Source: Impatiens glandulifera
Taxonomy: Eukaryota > Streptophyta > Magnoliopsida > Ericales > Balsaminaceae
NCBI RefSeq assembly: GCF_907164915.1
Contig: NC_061864.1
Coordinates: forward strand, 10,051,889 to 10,115,888
Length of the DNA: 64,000 nt
Direction of reading: 5' to 3'
Shown here: positions 11,538-24,205 of the stretch, piece by piece
Numbering within the stretch: the stretch's first letter is position 1
How the letters are laid out: each line of letters begins with the position of its first letter
Notes under the pieces: generated by a model
The model's database searches: none
What the model saw: the letters and a program-made list of their open reading frames with translations, nothing else
What the model was told of the DNA's origin: nothing
Position numbers and translations under genes: made by a program

Positions 11538-12188
11538 TCAGTCAATTCCATCACCACCTTGGAGCACCGTATCTACCGCGGCCTGACATAAATGCCAATT
11601 AATTTCCCGTGAATAGAAGCCCCACCGCGCCATTGACAGGATTGACCGTCCTTCCGCATGCCTTAAACAACAAAGATTGGAAAAGAGCTGCTGATTTTGA
11701 TAAATATCAATTATAAGTTGTTGTTGTTGTAACGAAGAAAGAGAAGTTACCAGGTGTTTGGAAATCGGGGGGACAGCAGAGAGAAAGGAGATGAAGGCGG
11801 CGCCGCCGTAGAATTTGGCTACGAACGAAGAGGGTACGTAGCATTGGCCTGAGCAATGAGCATGAGCGCCGCAGTCTATACTCTGTAGAGACTGTCTCAG
11901 AATGGAACTCTCCTTGTTGCATCCTTTCAGAACAGGGGCGGAGAACAGGGGCGAAGCCAAGTACAAGCCGGCCTGGCTGTAGCCCGGGTAGCCTTAAACA
12001 GCCTGTATGTATTTTATCAATAACGACGATAAATTATTGTCGTTATTGGTTGTCGTTAAAAGGTATTGGTGACAGCAAACTATAAAACTAGTCCGGATAG
12101 ATTTTTTTAATAAAAAATTAACCCGGTATGTTTCAAATCCTAGCTCCGCCCCTATTTGAGAGGAACCCTACATCCATTACAAACTCAT
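11538..12188 (-). pseudogene. Class II LBD (LOB-domain) transcription factor pseudogene
   Basis: Minus-strand reading matches the LBD37/38/39 class. From ATG 12188 the beginning reads like MSCNGCRVxLK after one extra T that shifts frame at codon 3. Here the gene is split by a 222-bp MITE (11933-12154). Past the insertion it resumes with GCNKESSILRQSLQSIDCG, then SSFVAKFYGGAAFISFLSAV. A probable intron follows (donor near 11751, acceptor AAG before GCATGC at about 11660), then [20 protein letters not shown]. There an AATT duplication shifts the frame, and WHLCQAAVDTVLQGG follows. Cysteines of the CX2CX6CX3C finger beyond the insertion have become Ser (KESS), and the FQSLLFE segment before ACGRT is missing. 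Functional relatives repress nitrogen- and anthocyanin-related genes. Four independent lesions make this a dead copy. Confidence 0.86.
11933..12154. mobile_element. hAT-like MITE inserted in the LBD pseudogene
   Basis: The left end reads CAGGGGCGGAG, with a second copy of the motif (CAGGGGCGAAGCCAAG) 14 bp inside. The right end is CTAGCTCCGCCCCTA, whose complement TAGGGGCGGAGCTAG matches the left. Flanking 8-bp sequences TTTCAGAA (11925-11932) and TTTGAGAG (12155-12162) agree at 6 of 8 positions, an aged 8-bp hAT-type target duplication. The body contains the internal palindrome-like ACGACGATAAATTATTGTCGTTA (shortened here: ACGACGATAA and TTGTCGTT), and no coding. GGGGCGGAGC ends are common among small plant hAT derivatives. 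Confidence 0.78.
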
Positions 12189-13136
12189 TCTTATTTTCAA
12201 TTTCTTTCCTAATTCTTTCTTTGACTCTCTAATATTGTTTAAAACGGATAGATTTGGTGGAAGTAAATACTAAAACTGTTCTTAATTTGGGGTTAAATTA
12301 TTAGTTTTCGACCCCTTAATTTGTTGCATTACCCCTCCCCCAAATTATTAGTGGTTACAAAATAATATTAAAGTCATTATTGCTCACTTAATAAATACTC
12401 AATCTTTATTTATTTATCTATTCAATAATTCATTCACATGTTATATACTATTATTAGTGGAATCTACACACAAAATAAATAAATTATCTTACAACTAGTC
12501 TATTCCCATTTGGAAGACATTTTATTGTATTTGCTATTTATGAAATGTCATTTTAATTTATTTTTTTAATTCCCGCTTGTAAGTTTGTCGGTAGATGGAA
12601 AATAAAACAATGACCGTTGTCTCCATTGTTAGAGAACCAAGTATAATAAGACTTGCATAAATAAATAAATATATATATTAGGTTTTGGTTGAGCATATTT
12701 CAACATTCCAAACTATTAGGCAACAAATTTAGCTCGACTTATGTTTAGTTTCATTTTTGTTCAATTTTATTTAACCAACAATTCAACTAAAATCTAACTT
12801 TATTTTTCTTTGTTTCTTTACGGTTTTGTATAACTTATTAAATGAATTTAATGTGTGACTTTAGAAGTTAGGAGAATCAAAACTTGTGGGAGTTGAGTAC
12901 GGATATAAATACCATTAATTAAGATATAGAAATGTAAATTTATGTGGTATTAATGTTACCAAAAAAAACAATTTATACAAAATGTTTATTGAAATAAAGA
13001 CAAACAAAAGTTACCAATAATTTTCTTATTTGACGTGCATTTCAGATTTATTATTTAAAACATGATAGACTTTTTTTACCATTTTGTTTTCTTTTGTACA
13101 ACTATTTATCATATACAAAAGTATTTCAAGCAAATT
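12189..13136. other. Intergenic DNA, no gene seen
   Basis: AT-rich sequence between the LBD pseudogene start and the tRNA gene. It includes the pseudogene's former promoter. A small inverted motif (AATTTGGGG near 12283 and CCCCCAAATT near 12338) is present. No reading frame of interest. Confidence 0.55.
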
Positions 13137-13210
13137 GGTTTCGTGGTGTAGTTGGTTATCACGTCAGTCTAACACACTGAAGGTCTCCGGTTCGAACCCG
13201 GGCGAAGCCA
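13137..13210 (+). tRNA. tRNA-Val (anticodon AAC)
   Basis: A complete cloverleaf of 74 nt. The acceptor stem pairs GGTTTCG with CGAAGCC (one T-G wobble) and the discriminator base is A. The A box is TGGTGTAGTTGG. The anticodon stem CAGT/ACTG encloses loop CTAACAC with anticodon AAC. The B box is GGTTCGAACCC. There is no intron and no encoded CCA beyond the discriminator. A T-rich tract (TTATTTTTT) directly downstream provides the Pol III terminator. It reads GTT (and GTC/GTA after inosine editing of A34). Confidence 0.97.
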
Positions 13211-13368
13211 TTATTTTTTATTTTTTTTTCTAATAATTGATCATCTAGATATAAATTGCATAAAAAAATTTACAAAAACAAAACTCCCTATTATTTTTTA
13301 TTTTTTTTCTAATAATTGATCATCTAGATATCAAATTGCATAAAAAATTTACAAAAACAAAACTCCCT
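13210..13368. repeat. 80-bp tandem duplication at the tRNA 3' end
   Basis: Two nearly identical units lie at 13210-13289 and 13290-13368, sharing TTATTTTTTATTTT, AATTGATCATCTAGATAT and AAACAAAACTCCCT. The first unit begins at the tRNA discriminator base, so the Pol III terminator tract is present twice. Confidence 0.92.
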
Positions 13369-14562
13369 AAAAAAAAGATCCAACAATTATGCGAACTCAT
13401 TTGAGTTCTTGAACAATGATTGTTGAAGTAAAAAAGCCAAAGACTCATTTGAGATCTTAAACAATGATGGTCGAAGTATAGCAAGCTGAACGATTCATTG
13501 AAACGATGTTGGAAAAATTTCTAAAAAAAATTATGAACAGTATTTAAAATTATGTTTAGCTGAAGAGTTGTTTATATATATGGTTAAAATAGTGAGAAAT
13601 TCATACAAATAATGGAAGAATATCAGTAAATTTTTACTCTATAGGAAGATTAAATCGAGTAATTTTTTATTTTAAGAATGAAAAATAATTTAAAATCAGA
13701 TTATTTCGTCTCATTTGCTACTAAGAAGATGATTGACACTTACTCGAGAAAGGATCACCATCATAATTGGGGTATGAGCAACAATCGATCCACCAACGAT
13801 TGAGATTATTATTCAGACTATAAAAAATTAAGACGAAATATCCAATCCGCTTAAACAATATGTTTAGACTAGAACAAAAACGCAACATCAAGTGATAAAA
13901 TAATTAAAAAAAATTAAAGCTTCTTAACAACTTCCCTCTTGAGTTTATTTGTTTTGATTGAGAAAAGAGAACAAATATAAAGAAGCAACGTCCTCCCAAT
14001 TTTGAATCATACATTATCCATCGAAATACACTTAGAATTATATAAATAATGTATATTCTTACCATTTGAATTACTGATGTCGATTCTATTCATCCATCTT
14101 TAAGTAAAATATTTTGAACATTTACCATTTGAATTACTGACGTCGATTCTATTCATCCATCTTTGAGTGAAATATTTTGAACATAAAAAAATAAAAATAA
14201 AAAGTAGAAAAAACATTTTTCAACGGTCAATTTTTCAGTGTGGCCAAACCATAACTTCAAAACTATAAAAAAAAAAAACATATTCCAGATAGCTAAATTA
14301 TTGAATCAACAACCTATATCCAAGGGGTAATATGGTAATTTTACATCAATAACATATATATCTGGCATTTCCTGAACAAAACTACTAAGGACTAAAATAT
14401 TTTTTATTTAGCCAGAACCGATCCGTATGAGCCATAGTTGTTGCATACTGAGTCCCCCTTTGGTCATTAAAAAAAAAAAACGATACATAAAATATCATGA
14501 TCCGATCTAATTATTATATCAAGATAAGATAGCATAAATATTAAGTCGATGGTTCATTGTGG
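13369..14562. other. Intergenic DNA, no gene seen
   Basis: Holds the 63-bp tandem duplication at 14059-14184 and a repeated phrase around 13390-13470 (GACTCATTTGAG... with ...AACAATGATTGTTGAAG and ...AACAATGATGGTCGAAG). Otherwise it is AT-rich and non-coding. The right end is the 3' flank of the NPY-type gene. Confidence 0.55.
14059..14184. repeat. 63-bp tandem duplication
   Basis: Units at 14059-14121 and 14122-14184 both contain TTACCATTTGAATTACTGA, then TCGATTCTATTCATCCATC and ATATTTTGAACAT, with about three differences. Confidence 0.9.
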
Positions 14563-17201
14563 TTAAGACACTGAATGCCTCCAGTTCCTGGAAGGCGTAC
14601 ATTTAGCTTCGTCCGCATTACCAGAACCATCCGACGAGTCCGAACCGCTATTGTTATCCCCTCCACCACCACCACCACCTCCTCCCTTGTTCGACCAAAT
14701 TTTCGAAAACATCCTTTTCGACAACATCACGCCTTTCATCTTCCCAACCGAACCGTGCTTCGTTAAAACCTCACTTCTCCCAATATTCGCACCGATCCTT
14801 AGGGCCGCCACCTCAGCCTTCAATGCCTTTAACTCCTCAACCGTCGCCAAAGCATCCCAATCCTCGTCGGCATTTGTAGTCACCGACCTCGCACTCCCGT
14901 GGGTCCCGCTATTGTTTAGATCGCGTATACTCTTGGGCAGATCGGGCGTGCTACTACCCGATGTGGCAGCTGCCCTAACTTGCTCGAAAAACAGGACTTG
15001 CACAACTACCCTCATCGGAAGCCTCTCGTTTTGAACTGCATGCATGCAAGCTTCAACCGAGAGCTTCTTGCAATCCATAAGCCGGCATATTTTCTTCCTA
15101 TCACTCTTGCTAATACCAGTGTGCTCCTTAAGGTACATGTCGATTGCTCGATAGATTCCGTCGTGGCCTGGCCTCGAGAAACCAGAGACCATCTCTGCTA
15201 GCTCGATGAAAGTCGAAACGGTTAAATTTTGATCCTTGGCTATTTCGGCTAAGTAACCGTCGATTAGCTTTGCCACCATTAGCTTTGAAGCTTCAGATAG
15301 AATTCCCGACTCGTTTTCCTGATCTTGCATCATAAACTCCCCGAGGATTTTACGAACAATGGAAACGTCATATTTCGAGACTCCCCCCTCGGGATATGAT
15401 CTTATCATAAGATCAGCAACGGAAGCTTCCTCCAATTGGCGGCCGATTCTTTTAACCAGCTCTTCTCTTATTGTTTCTCCACAATCGACTGCATTAGACG
15501 TCTTCAAAAGTTTGAGCAGGAATTTACAAGGAATGTCTCCTTTCTCTGAGGGCAAGAGCTCCACGAGGATTTCTAAAGCAGCTCGGTATTTCTTAACATC
15601 GTCGCGTTCGATCACTCCCTTGCTTAGCCCGGGAAAGTTCCTCGAACAGTAGGCCTTCAAGGCTTCGCCGACGGTTTCACCCGACACAATCGCTTTGCTT
15701 TGAATTTTAGCGATAACCTGTTTGAACAAATCGAGATTAAGCTCGCATAAGTCCTCCGCCCACCAATCGTTGGGCACCGAACGGATTCTCATGCCGTTAT
15801 TATTATTATTTTCGTCGAAGAGCTTTTTCCGGTTATAGGTATACGACCAATCAACTTTCGAAAGATTAACCGAAGCCTTTGAGGCTATAGCGTCGGTACA
15901 GAGGTCGACTAACTTTAGATCATCGGACCATGGTAACAGAGACGTAGTCGTTTGAAGAGCGATAATTGAATCCTTCCAGGTTCGGAAGATACTAGAGCCT
16001 AGGAAAACATCGATTTTGTAAACCAGATTACCCTTTTCGACAGCTTCGTGCATTTCCAAGTATTCAGCCGCGCAACGAACAGCTATGACGTTGTGAGCAT
16101 TGAGAGTGACGATCATTCCGTAGCAGAATTTGGCACAGATTTCGAATGCCGTGTGTCCTCCAGGAATGTCGTGTATATCAACATCATTTGCTGTTGAAAC
16201 CAATTTCTGCAAACGAGAACTCTTCGATAGAAGTGGAAACTGTAAAAAACAAGGAATCATATTTAAACACTAGTCAATAAACAAAGAAGATTGGTTTCTG
16301 GATAGGAGATGATCGTCGTACCTTGTGAAGGTAGAACTTCATATCCCCTACGTTAATAACAACATCGCTCCCCAATTCGGTTGCTACATACCTGTTAATC
16401 AGGAATACAATGGGAATTACAGAAAAATACCCGGTTCAATATGAGAATTTATAGAAAAATAACCATTTTAATACGATAAACATGAAAAGAAATACCTGTT
16501 TCAATATGAGAAATTACAGCAAGATACATTTTTCAATATGAACAGAGAAATACTCAGTTTCAATATGAGAAATTACAGAAAAATACCTTTTTCCCATATG
16601 AACAGAGAAATACCCGTTTCAATATGAGAAATTGCACACCAAAAAACCCATTTTAGTATGAGAAATTAAAGAAAAATACTGTTTCAATATGAAAAACATG
16701 AAAATACCCATTTCAAGAAGAAGAAAAAACATCCAGCAGTACTATAGCTCATGAAGATTGAATCATGATCTCTCATTATAATACCCGTTTAATATGAATA
16801 GAGAAATACTCCTTTAAAATAAAAAATTACCTACAAGTATGAGAAATTACAGAAAAAATATCTGTTTTTAATAAGAAAAATTACAGGTTTCAATATGAGA
16901 AATTACAGAAAAAGGTACCAGTTTCAATATGAGAAAAAATACATGTTTCAGTATGAGAAATTACAGGGAAAAAAATACCCGTTTTCAAAAAACAAAATTC
17001 AACACAAGTATAGGCTATAGTATAGTATAGCTCATGAAGATTGAATCATGATCTCTCATTATAACACATATTCAATAGAAAAAAGGAATAATGATATAAA
17101 ATGGAGGAAGAACATGAGAAAGCATTGAGATCTGACCTGACATTGTTGTTCCCTTCAGTTTGGAACAAATCTGTCTTTGACCCCAGCTTCATAAACTTCA
17201 T
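14563..17201 (-). CDS. BTB/POZ and NPH3 domain protein, NPY family
   Basis: Three minus-strand exons (17201-17137, 16391-16322, 16239-14563) encode 603 residues. It opens MKFMKLGSKTDLFQTEG, the standard NPY-family start. The BTB domain (about 28-130) follows with SDVVINVGDMKFYLHKFPLL and GGHTAFEICAKFCYGM. The NPH3 domain starts near residue 205 (DWWAEDLCELNLDLF) and runs to about 440, including GHDGIYRAIDMYLKEH, RKKICRLMDCKKLS and NERLPMRVVVQVLFFEQVR. The C-terminus has a basic FSKIW segment, a poly-Gly run, a Ser-rich tail and a terminal RHSVS. NPY proteins act at the plasma membrane with AGC kinases in PIN auxin-transporter polarity and organ formation, and BTB domains can link to CUL3 ligases. 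Intron 1 (745 bp) is packed with a minisatellite. Family placement is firm; which NPY is not. Confidence 0.95.
16408..17066. repeat. Degenerate minisatellite in NPY-type gene intron 1
   Basis: About 12-15 variable copies of a ~33-bp unit of the form TTTCAATATGAGAAATTACAG + AAAAATACCcg (broken here for length) fill almost all of intron 1. A 41-bp block with CTCATGAAGATTGAATCATG and ATCTCTCATTATAA occurs twice (16742-16782 and 17026-17066), showing a second, ~285-bp duplication level. On the transcribed strand some units contain CAGGTATTTC, which resembles a 5' splice site. Confidence 0.88.
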
Positions 17202-20200
17202 CTTGTCTAAAGAACAGACAGCCCAGAATAAACAAGAAGAAGAAGAAGACCAGCAGATTTATTTGTACAGTTGAAAGCTGAAAGAGAGTAGATCTGAGAA
17301 AGGGATATATACAGTTTGAGAATGTAGACAGAAACAATCTCTTAAAGATTCTATTGAGAAATTGAAGGGGGGCAGGGGGGAGGGGAGGGTTTTTATTTTC
17401 CCCAAGAATGAATGAAAGAGTGTTGTTGAGTTTGAATGAATGGGGTTTAAGAGAAGAAGGAGATGAAGTGATTCATTTGGTCAACTGCAAAGCACAGTGA
17501 GTGACCTAGGGTAGGAGACATGGCCAACAGACAGATTGAGTGAGAGTAAATTAATAGTCAAAAATCAGACACACCCATCTTTTTCCTGTGTTTATCAATT
17601 TAAAAATATGTAATCCCATCCAAGATTCATTTTCCATTTCTTTAATGCTTCCAACTTGAAGAACCCTCTGCAAAAGGAAAACAGCATCTCGGTATCAGTT
17701 CAACAAACCACCAAAACGGCAGACCAGAAGCATCTTCCTTTAATTTTCTTGCTGGGGAATAATTGAGAAGATCAAACTAATATTATTATTTTTTTTATCT
17801 TTCTATTTACTCTGCAGCAATCAAAACATTAACTCCCCGATATTTTGAACCCAAAAAAGAATCAGATCAGCAGCCTGAAGATATCAATTAATATATATAT
17901 ATGTATGTATTTGAATCCGTGATTATCATGTGCTGTCGATATGAGAAGAAAAAAAAGGAAATCTATGAATCCGGAATGGAACTGATCGATCATGAACATG
18001 AACGAGCTGTCAGCATTATAGCACATGGATAAGCTTTCCAACTCCACAAGCAAAACCCTCCATTTAATTAATTAAATAAATAAATAAAATTACCAAAAGC
18101 AGCACATGGGCATGGATGGCTATTAGCTAGGGTACTCACTTTTCAACCAGTTTTGAGACCATTCTCTCGATCGATCAACAGCTTCTAGAGATTTCCATTT
18201 TCGTTCTAAAATCAATAGAGAACTAACTTCACACGCGGCATCCTTAGTTAATACCCATTTCTTCTTTTTTCTCCTTCTTCCTTCTTCCTTCTTCTTCAAC
18301 TTTTGAGGATAAAAGGCAAAAGATGAAACCAGCTCAGCTCGTCTTCAATGCTGCTACTGCATCATTTTCAGCTCTTTTTTCCCCTCTTTTTCTTGCCCTG
18401 GTTTTCCTCAGAAAGTGGGAATTGCTCTTTCTCTTTCTTTCTTTATCTCTTTTAGGGCAGAAAAGTTCAGAGTGACTTTGCCCAGTATCATCCACTATCC
18501 CACCACTCTCAAGTATCAAAGCAAATATTCAGGGGATGAAAATCTAAGAAATATCAGATTAACTATAATTTATTATTTAGTAAAGTTTTTCTTTCTTTCT
18601 TTTTGAGATTTTATTGACCTAATTTTTGTCATGATTTTACAAAGAAAAATTAATCAGAGCTTAAAAGGGTACCCCAACAAATCGTGCTTGTCAATTTGAG
18701 TTCATAAAAATGAGCTTTTTGAATAATCTCCTAAAAGAGACATTCTTTTGTCATTAATTCCATATTTCTACAACTTTTTGTCACCATGCATTCTTGATTA
18801 TAATTACTAGTTGGAGCACACTTTCTTAAATTTAAATATTTTATTCTGGATTAAACAATGTTAGATTGAATACAATACCCATATAATGAATCTCTAACTG
18901 AAATTGTTGGAGTGAATTGAAATATTTAAAGGGAGTCAATTTTCAAATAATTGTCTATAAGTGTTTGGTCTCTATTCCACATATCAATACCATTTGCTTC
19001 CCTTGGTTTGCAAATCTTCTTTTTTTTCTATCTCTTTTAGTTATCCTCCTAAACAAATCTATCTAGAGATAATTAAAAGTATTCTTTGATACATAAACAA
19101 AGAAAAATGTAAAATTCAGGTAAAAAATGGGTTTAAAAAAGTATACAAAAGAGACTCATTAAGGCCTGCCTTCCAAGTTCCAATATACTCTTTGACACAC
19201 ATGGTGCTGACTGTGTCACTATAAAATATATAAACAAGGTCTATACAAATAAGAAATTTGATTCCTAAAAGGAACCCTTTTGATTCTCATTCTCTCTCAC
19301 ACACACATACACACTTTTTGCTTTCCAAGTGGAATTTCTCAAACATAAAGTGGGTACTTCTTGTATAGTATAATAATCAATAATATATTTTCCATATAGT
19401 CAACTACATATTTATTTTCTAACATGGCCCAAGTGGCCTTTGTTGTTCTTTAATTAATGAAAAAAAACTAACATAACAACTAATTAAAATGTTTTAATAG
19501 AGAATCAAACATATAACTCCTAGTGTTAAGTCCCTTAATACAAGTAATTTATTGTCACTTATGATTTTATTGGTGGGTCCTTTAATATATAAGTCTAATG
19601 TGAAAATGTGTTTTCCTTGGTGGGTCCTAATTAATTGGCCTATTTTCTATAAGACTAACTAATCTTTAAATTAATAATGTTCACTAGACAGTTAACTTTT
19701 GTGGTGGCAATGACAATTTTATGGACCCTCATTCACTATATATTTGTCCAATTAGATCAAACCTAACTCCCCTTTTTGCATTTCTCTATTTGCATGCAAT
19801 CCCTAATTTTATGGAGAATCATTCTAAAGTACTTCAATGACCATTGCCAACCTTTTTTCCCCCTAGACATGCAATACAACTTTTTCTTTATTCATTGTCT
19901 GGTTTATTTTCACATTTAACACATATAGAAATTTGTCTATGTAAAAACCACTACACTTTTTGTTTGTGAGTGGGTATGGAATCAAATTTGAATATCTTAA
20001 CTGTATAGCTATAGATTCAATTGCAAAAAGTTTTAATTTTAATTTAGAAAATTAAAGTTAAGTTGTTGTTTTTTTATATATGTTATTTATGAAATAGCAC
20101 TCATCACTCACTACTTAGCAGACAAGAATCCCACAAGGTCCAAAGTTGAAGATTCACTAGTAATGTCCATAGAGATTTAGCAAGCTAAGATACAGTTGGT

Positions 20201-21546
20201 GTCTTCTAATAATTAATTAATTAATTAATCTATTATGCCATTTAATCCTAATTAGAGAAAAACCCACATAACAGATTAATTATTAAGCTGTTTAATGGTC
20301 TATTTATCATGCAAATATATACAAGGAGCAAAAGAACATCAATCTGCACATGGCTATCATGCCATACTCCATGCTTAGATTAGATCATATTAATCACTCA
20401 TTAATTTTCCTAATTAATTAATTAATTAATAACCTTGTTTAGGTCATCAAAACCATTTGCTGTCATTGTATCATATGTTGCTGTCATAATGTGTATTGTG
20501 CAGTACTAAGTACATTAAAACAAAAGTAATTAAAGTTTTATTTAGCTACAAAAATATTGGTTAATTAAGATCAATACTTGTACTAGCTAATTATGTATCA
20601 ATTTTCTGAAGAATTATATATTTTTAATTAATATGATCAGTTATGTAAGTATTAATATTTAATACTGCTACTATGGAACCATCCCCACATTATAAATTGC
20701 TATTTTTGTATTGAATTTTTATAGTTTTAATAAAATGTATTTAAAAAATGGAATTATTAAATTATATTTATTCTTTTATATTAAAAATTAAGACATATTT
20801 TTATAGTTTGGGTCATTTTCTTAATCAAAATTATATAGCTAGAGTAGAGAGTACTAAATTATGAGTTGAGCTTATTTAAATATATATATATATATATATA
20901 TATATTTCAGTCATGTTATATTCTGTGAAACCTTAATTTAATTTGAATGTTTTAGTGAAAATTAAAATTAAGACCTCAAAACCATGTAAAGATTAAATTC
21001 TTTGTATTTGCGATAACTTTTAATTTTTTAATTTTTTTATTTGCGAAAGTACTAATTTAGAGAGGTTAATAAAAGTTTTAATGTTTAAAAATGAGATAAA
21101 TACATTTTGAAGTAATAAGATATTGACTTGATTTTGAGCTAAATCTTGGTTTGAGAAAAAAAAATATATTTAATAACTAAACTTTTTAAAATATAGATGT
21201 TAATTTAGATAAAATAATGTTCTAAAATATATTTTAATTATATTTATCAGTTCAAACTTAGTTATATTTCAATTTTAAATGTTTTCAAGAAGGCTCAATG
21301 TATTATTCTAAATTTAAAAGTATTTTATTAGAAAAAAATATTTTATTATATGAATTTTGAATTATACAATGGAGATTTAACTCAAATAAACTTCTTTCTC
21401 ACATTATTTATTCATTTTCAATCAATTAAATAACTTAATTTATAAATCAATATACATTTTCTTTTAAGATATTAAAAATTAAGAATAAATGGACTCAAAG
21501 AGATTGCTTAAAATCTGACATTGAAATAGAGAAAACCCATAAAATG

Positions 21547-21821
21547 TGGATCAGCAAAGTCTCTAAGCCTCACAAAGAAATAGAGAAAACCCATAAATCT
21601 GTTTTTCTTTTCATTATATATTTTAATTTATTGCCAGTCATCGAATCATTTTAAAGATGTTTTAAGTAGAAATTATCTTCAACTTTATGGTAGGGTCAGT
21701 GTTACGAATTCCTTCAAATATAAGCCTATGTATATAAATATATGTAATGAGAAAGCTTTTAATTTTTTTTATGTCGTGTATATTCCTCCGTTTATAAAGT
21801 GGGCCAGACTTTGCTGATCCA
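21547..21821. mobile_element. Candidate small TIR element
   Basis: TGGATCAGCAAAGTCT at 21547-21562 is exactly reverse-complemented by AGACTTTGCTGATCCA at 21806-21821, bounding about 275 bp without coding sequence. A direct repeat (GAAATAGAGAAAACCCATAAA, split: GAAATAGAGAAAAC + CCATAAA) occurs at about 21526 and again at 21578. I see no clear target duplication, so a simple inverted repeat remains possible. Confidence 0.45.
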
Positions 21822-23302
21822 TGTTTAAATATGTATTTTTGTGGTCCATCATTATATTAAAAATAGTTACAAAAATAAATAAGATACAATAATTATAATC
21901 TTGTTAAGAGAGACATATACTACATGCATTGCACTTTATTTAATAAATTATAAAGAAAAAACCATTTGAACACTAACTAGCATTTCAACTTGTATCCTAT
22001 ATATTGCATGGAAAAATCAAACTTATATATTTCTTTATTCTTCAAAATACAAATGTGATATATTTTCAATATTTAAAGATTTCATTCCAAGGGAAATACA
22101 TTGTTACAACTTCATATGAGACTTGTATTTGTCATTCACTCGTTAAACTAAAATAATTGGGCATGTCCTAAATGTTTTTTTTAAGATTAAAATTAGTTTT
22201 TTCTCTCTTCTTTTTCATTATTTCAATTTTTTCAACCACTTTATTACTATATTTAAAATATCATTTTATCCTTACTAATTTTATTGAATTTTAAAATTTT
22301 ATTCATTTTTTATCCATTGACACGCTCCGTAATTTTTAACAACTGCGGGACTTAAATGTTCACAAACTCATTCTACCCAAATAATAAACTTAGTCATATT
22401 TCATACAGATTTTTTTTACCACTTTAATAAAAAATATGAATAAATCATTACAAGAAAAGTTATTTCAATTAATCTATCATTTTCATAACTAGCTCATCCC
22501 TACCTTCAAAGCCTTGTTTCTTGTTTTTATTTAATTATTGGATTAGAAGAATATTCCTCTATAATTATTTGTATCAATTTGCTATGTCAGAATTATCATA
22601 TTTGACATAAAATTTTGTACTATATTCAAATTTGGACAAAGTTTAAAACATTGGTTACATTATCATGAAATTAAGATATATTTTTATTGAGGTCTTTTAG
22701 TTTTTACTATAAAATTCAAATTAGGCCAAAAGTAACGAAGATACGCAATAGTATTATAGAAATCTTATTTTAAGACTTAATGTTCATAATTAAGAATATT
22801 CAATTCTAAGTCACAGTTTATTTATATTCATACCAAACTTAATTTTCAAATGGTTCAAACTAATGCATCATTTTTTTTAAGTTTTAATGGAATTTGTTAT
22901 TATTAATATTTATATTAAGAATCAAAATTATTGAAAAGATTAATTCAATTACATATTAACACATTTTAAATATAAAAAATCTAATAGGTTTTACTATTTT
23001 AACTAATTCAACAGTTACTAATCATATTCATGGTTGATTATAATATATTACTAATATATAACTCGGATGGTCAAATATAAAATAATCTTATATATTATAT
23101 AGTTGTGTATTAATATACAAAGGTGTACAAATCGACTTAATTATCTTTTAAAAAAAATTTGAAAATTTTCTACTAATTAAATTATTTTTATAAAAAAAGA
23201 TATTATGAATTAATTGTCCACTTTCAATTACTAATTTATATTTCATAACACCAAATTAATATTAAAAAAATATTCAAAATTAATTTATTTAAAAAAATAT
23301 CC

Positions 23303-23635
23303 CATCATTTAAAGTGATAATAATATTTATATGATAAATATAATTCAAAAATTCCTCTTATTTTTTTAAAATTAACCTTTCAAATTTCATAAACGTGTGA
23401 ACTTACAAATTAACCAACTGAATCGTGTACTATAACAAAACGGATTGTGCATTGTAATCATTGAAAAAAAAAAGTATTTCATTATTTAAAGTGATATAAT
23501 AATATTTATATGATAAATATAATTCAAAATTCCTCTTATTTTTTATATTTAACCTTTTAAATTTTATGCACGGATGAACTTACAAATTAACAAATCGAAC
23601 CGTTTACTATAACAAAACGGGTCATTTGACATAGT
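23303..23635. repeat. ~177-bp diverged tandem duplication
   Basis: Two units, near 23303-23440 and 23479-23635, share ATTTAAAGTGAT, ATATTTATATGATAAATATA, ATTCCTCTTATTTTT, TGAACTTACAAATTAAC and ACTATAACAAAACGG. Point changes and indels show it is old. Confidence 0.85.
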
Positions 23636-23760
23636 TGTCATGGATAATAGTTAATAATTATGATTATTAATTTTACTGTTATTAAAATTTTATTATTATT
23701 ATTATTTAATGTGTTAAGAAATATGAATTAGTGTCGTTAATTAGTACTAATCTTAAAATG

Positions 23761-24205
23761 AAATTTATTTTAATATATAAATACTATTTGAATTGAGTCT
23801 CAAATCAACATTTTTTATATAATTTTTGTTAAGTTGAAACTCTCCATTCTACCTATTTTTTTAACAGGAAAAAATGTTAAAAAATGAGAAAAAATGTTAT
23901 AATAATATTTTCTTTAAAATTGAAAAAAGCAATTGACCTTGTATGGGCTGGCATCCCACTGTGTAATTTTTCATTGAGTTTGAGAAAAATAAATTTATTT
24001 TAATATATAAATACTATTTGAAATGAGTCTTGAATCAACATTTTTTATATAAATTTTGTTATGTTCAAACTCTCAATTTTACATATTTTTTAACAGGAAA
24101 AAAAAAATTATAATAATATTTTCTTTAAAATTGAAAAAAAGCAAGTGACCTTGTATGGGCTGGCATCTCACTGTTTGATTTTCCAATGAGTTTGAGCTGT
24201 ACAAA
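23761..24205. repeat. 230-bp tandem duplication
   Basis: Units at 23761-23990 and 23991-24205 share AAATTTATTTTAATATATAA, ATAATATTTTCTTTAAAATT and GACCTTGTATGGGCTGGCAT, and both end near GAGTTTGAG. Divergence is about ten per cent by eye. Confidence 0.9.

Noticed and set aside
14575..15652. Plus-strand open frames of up to 127 codons opposite the NPY-type exon
   Set aside because: They are antisense shadows of a conserved coding exon; the minus-strand protein explains the sequence fully.
18334..18606. Small frames (about 60 codons) on both strands
   Set aside because: Low-complexity CT/AG-rich leader-like DNA; no conserved motif and no splice context.
19140..19335. Possible miRNA gene (TATA-like box and CT-rich tract)
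   Set aside because: No foldback of suitable length and no known mature miRNA sequence could be found by eye.
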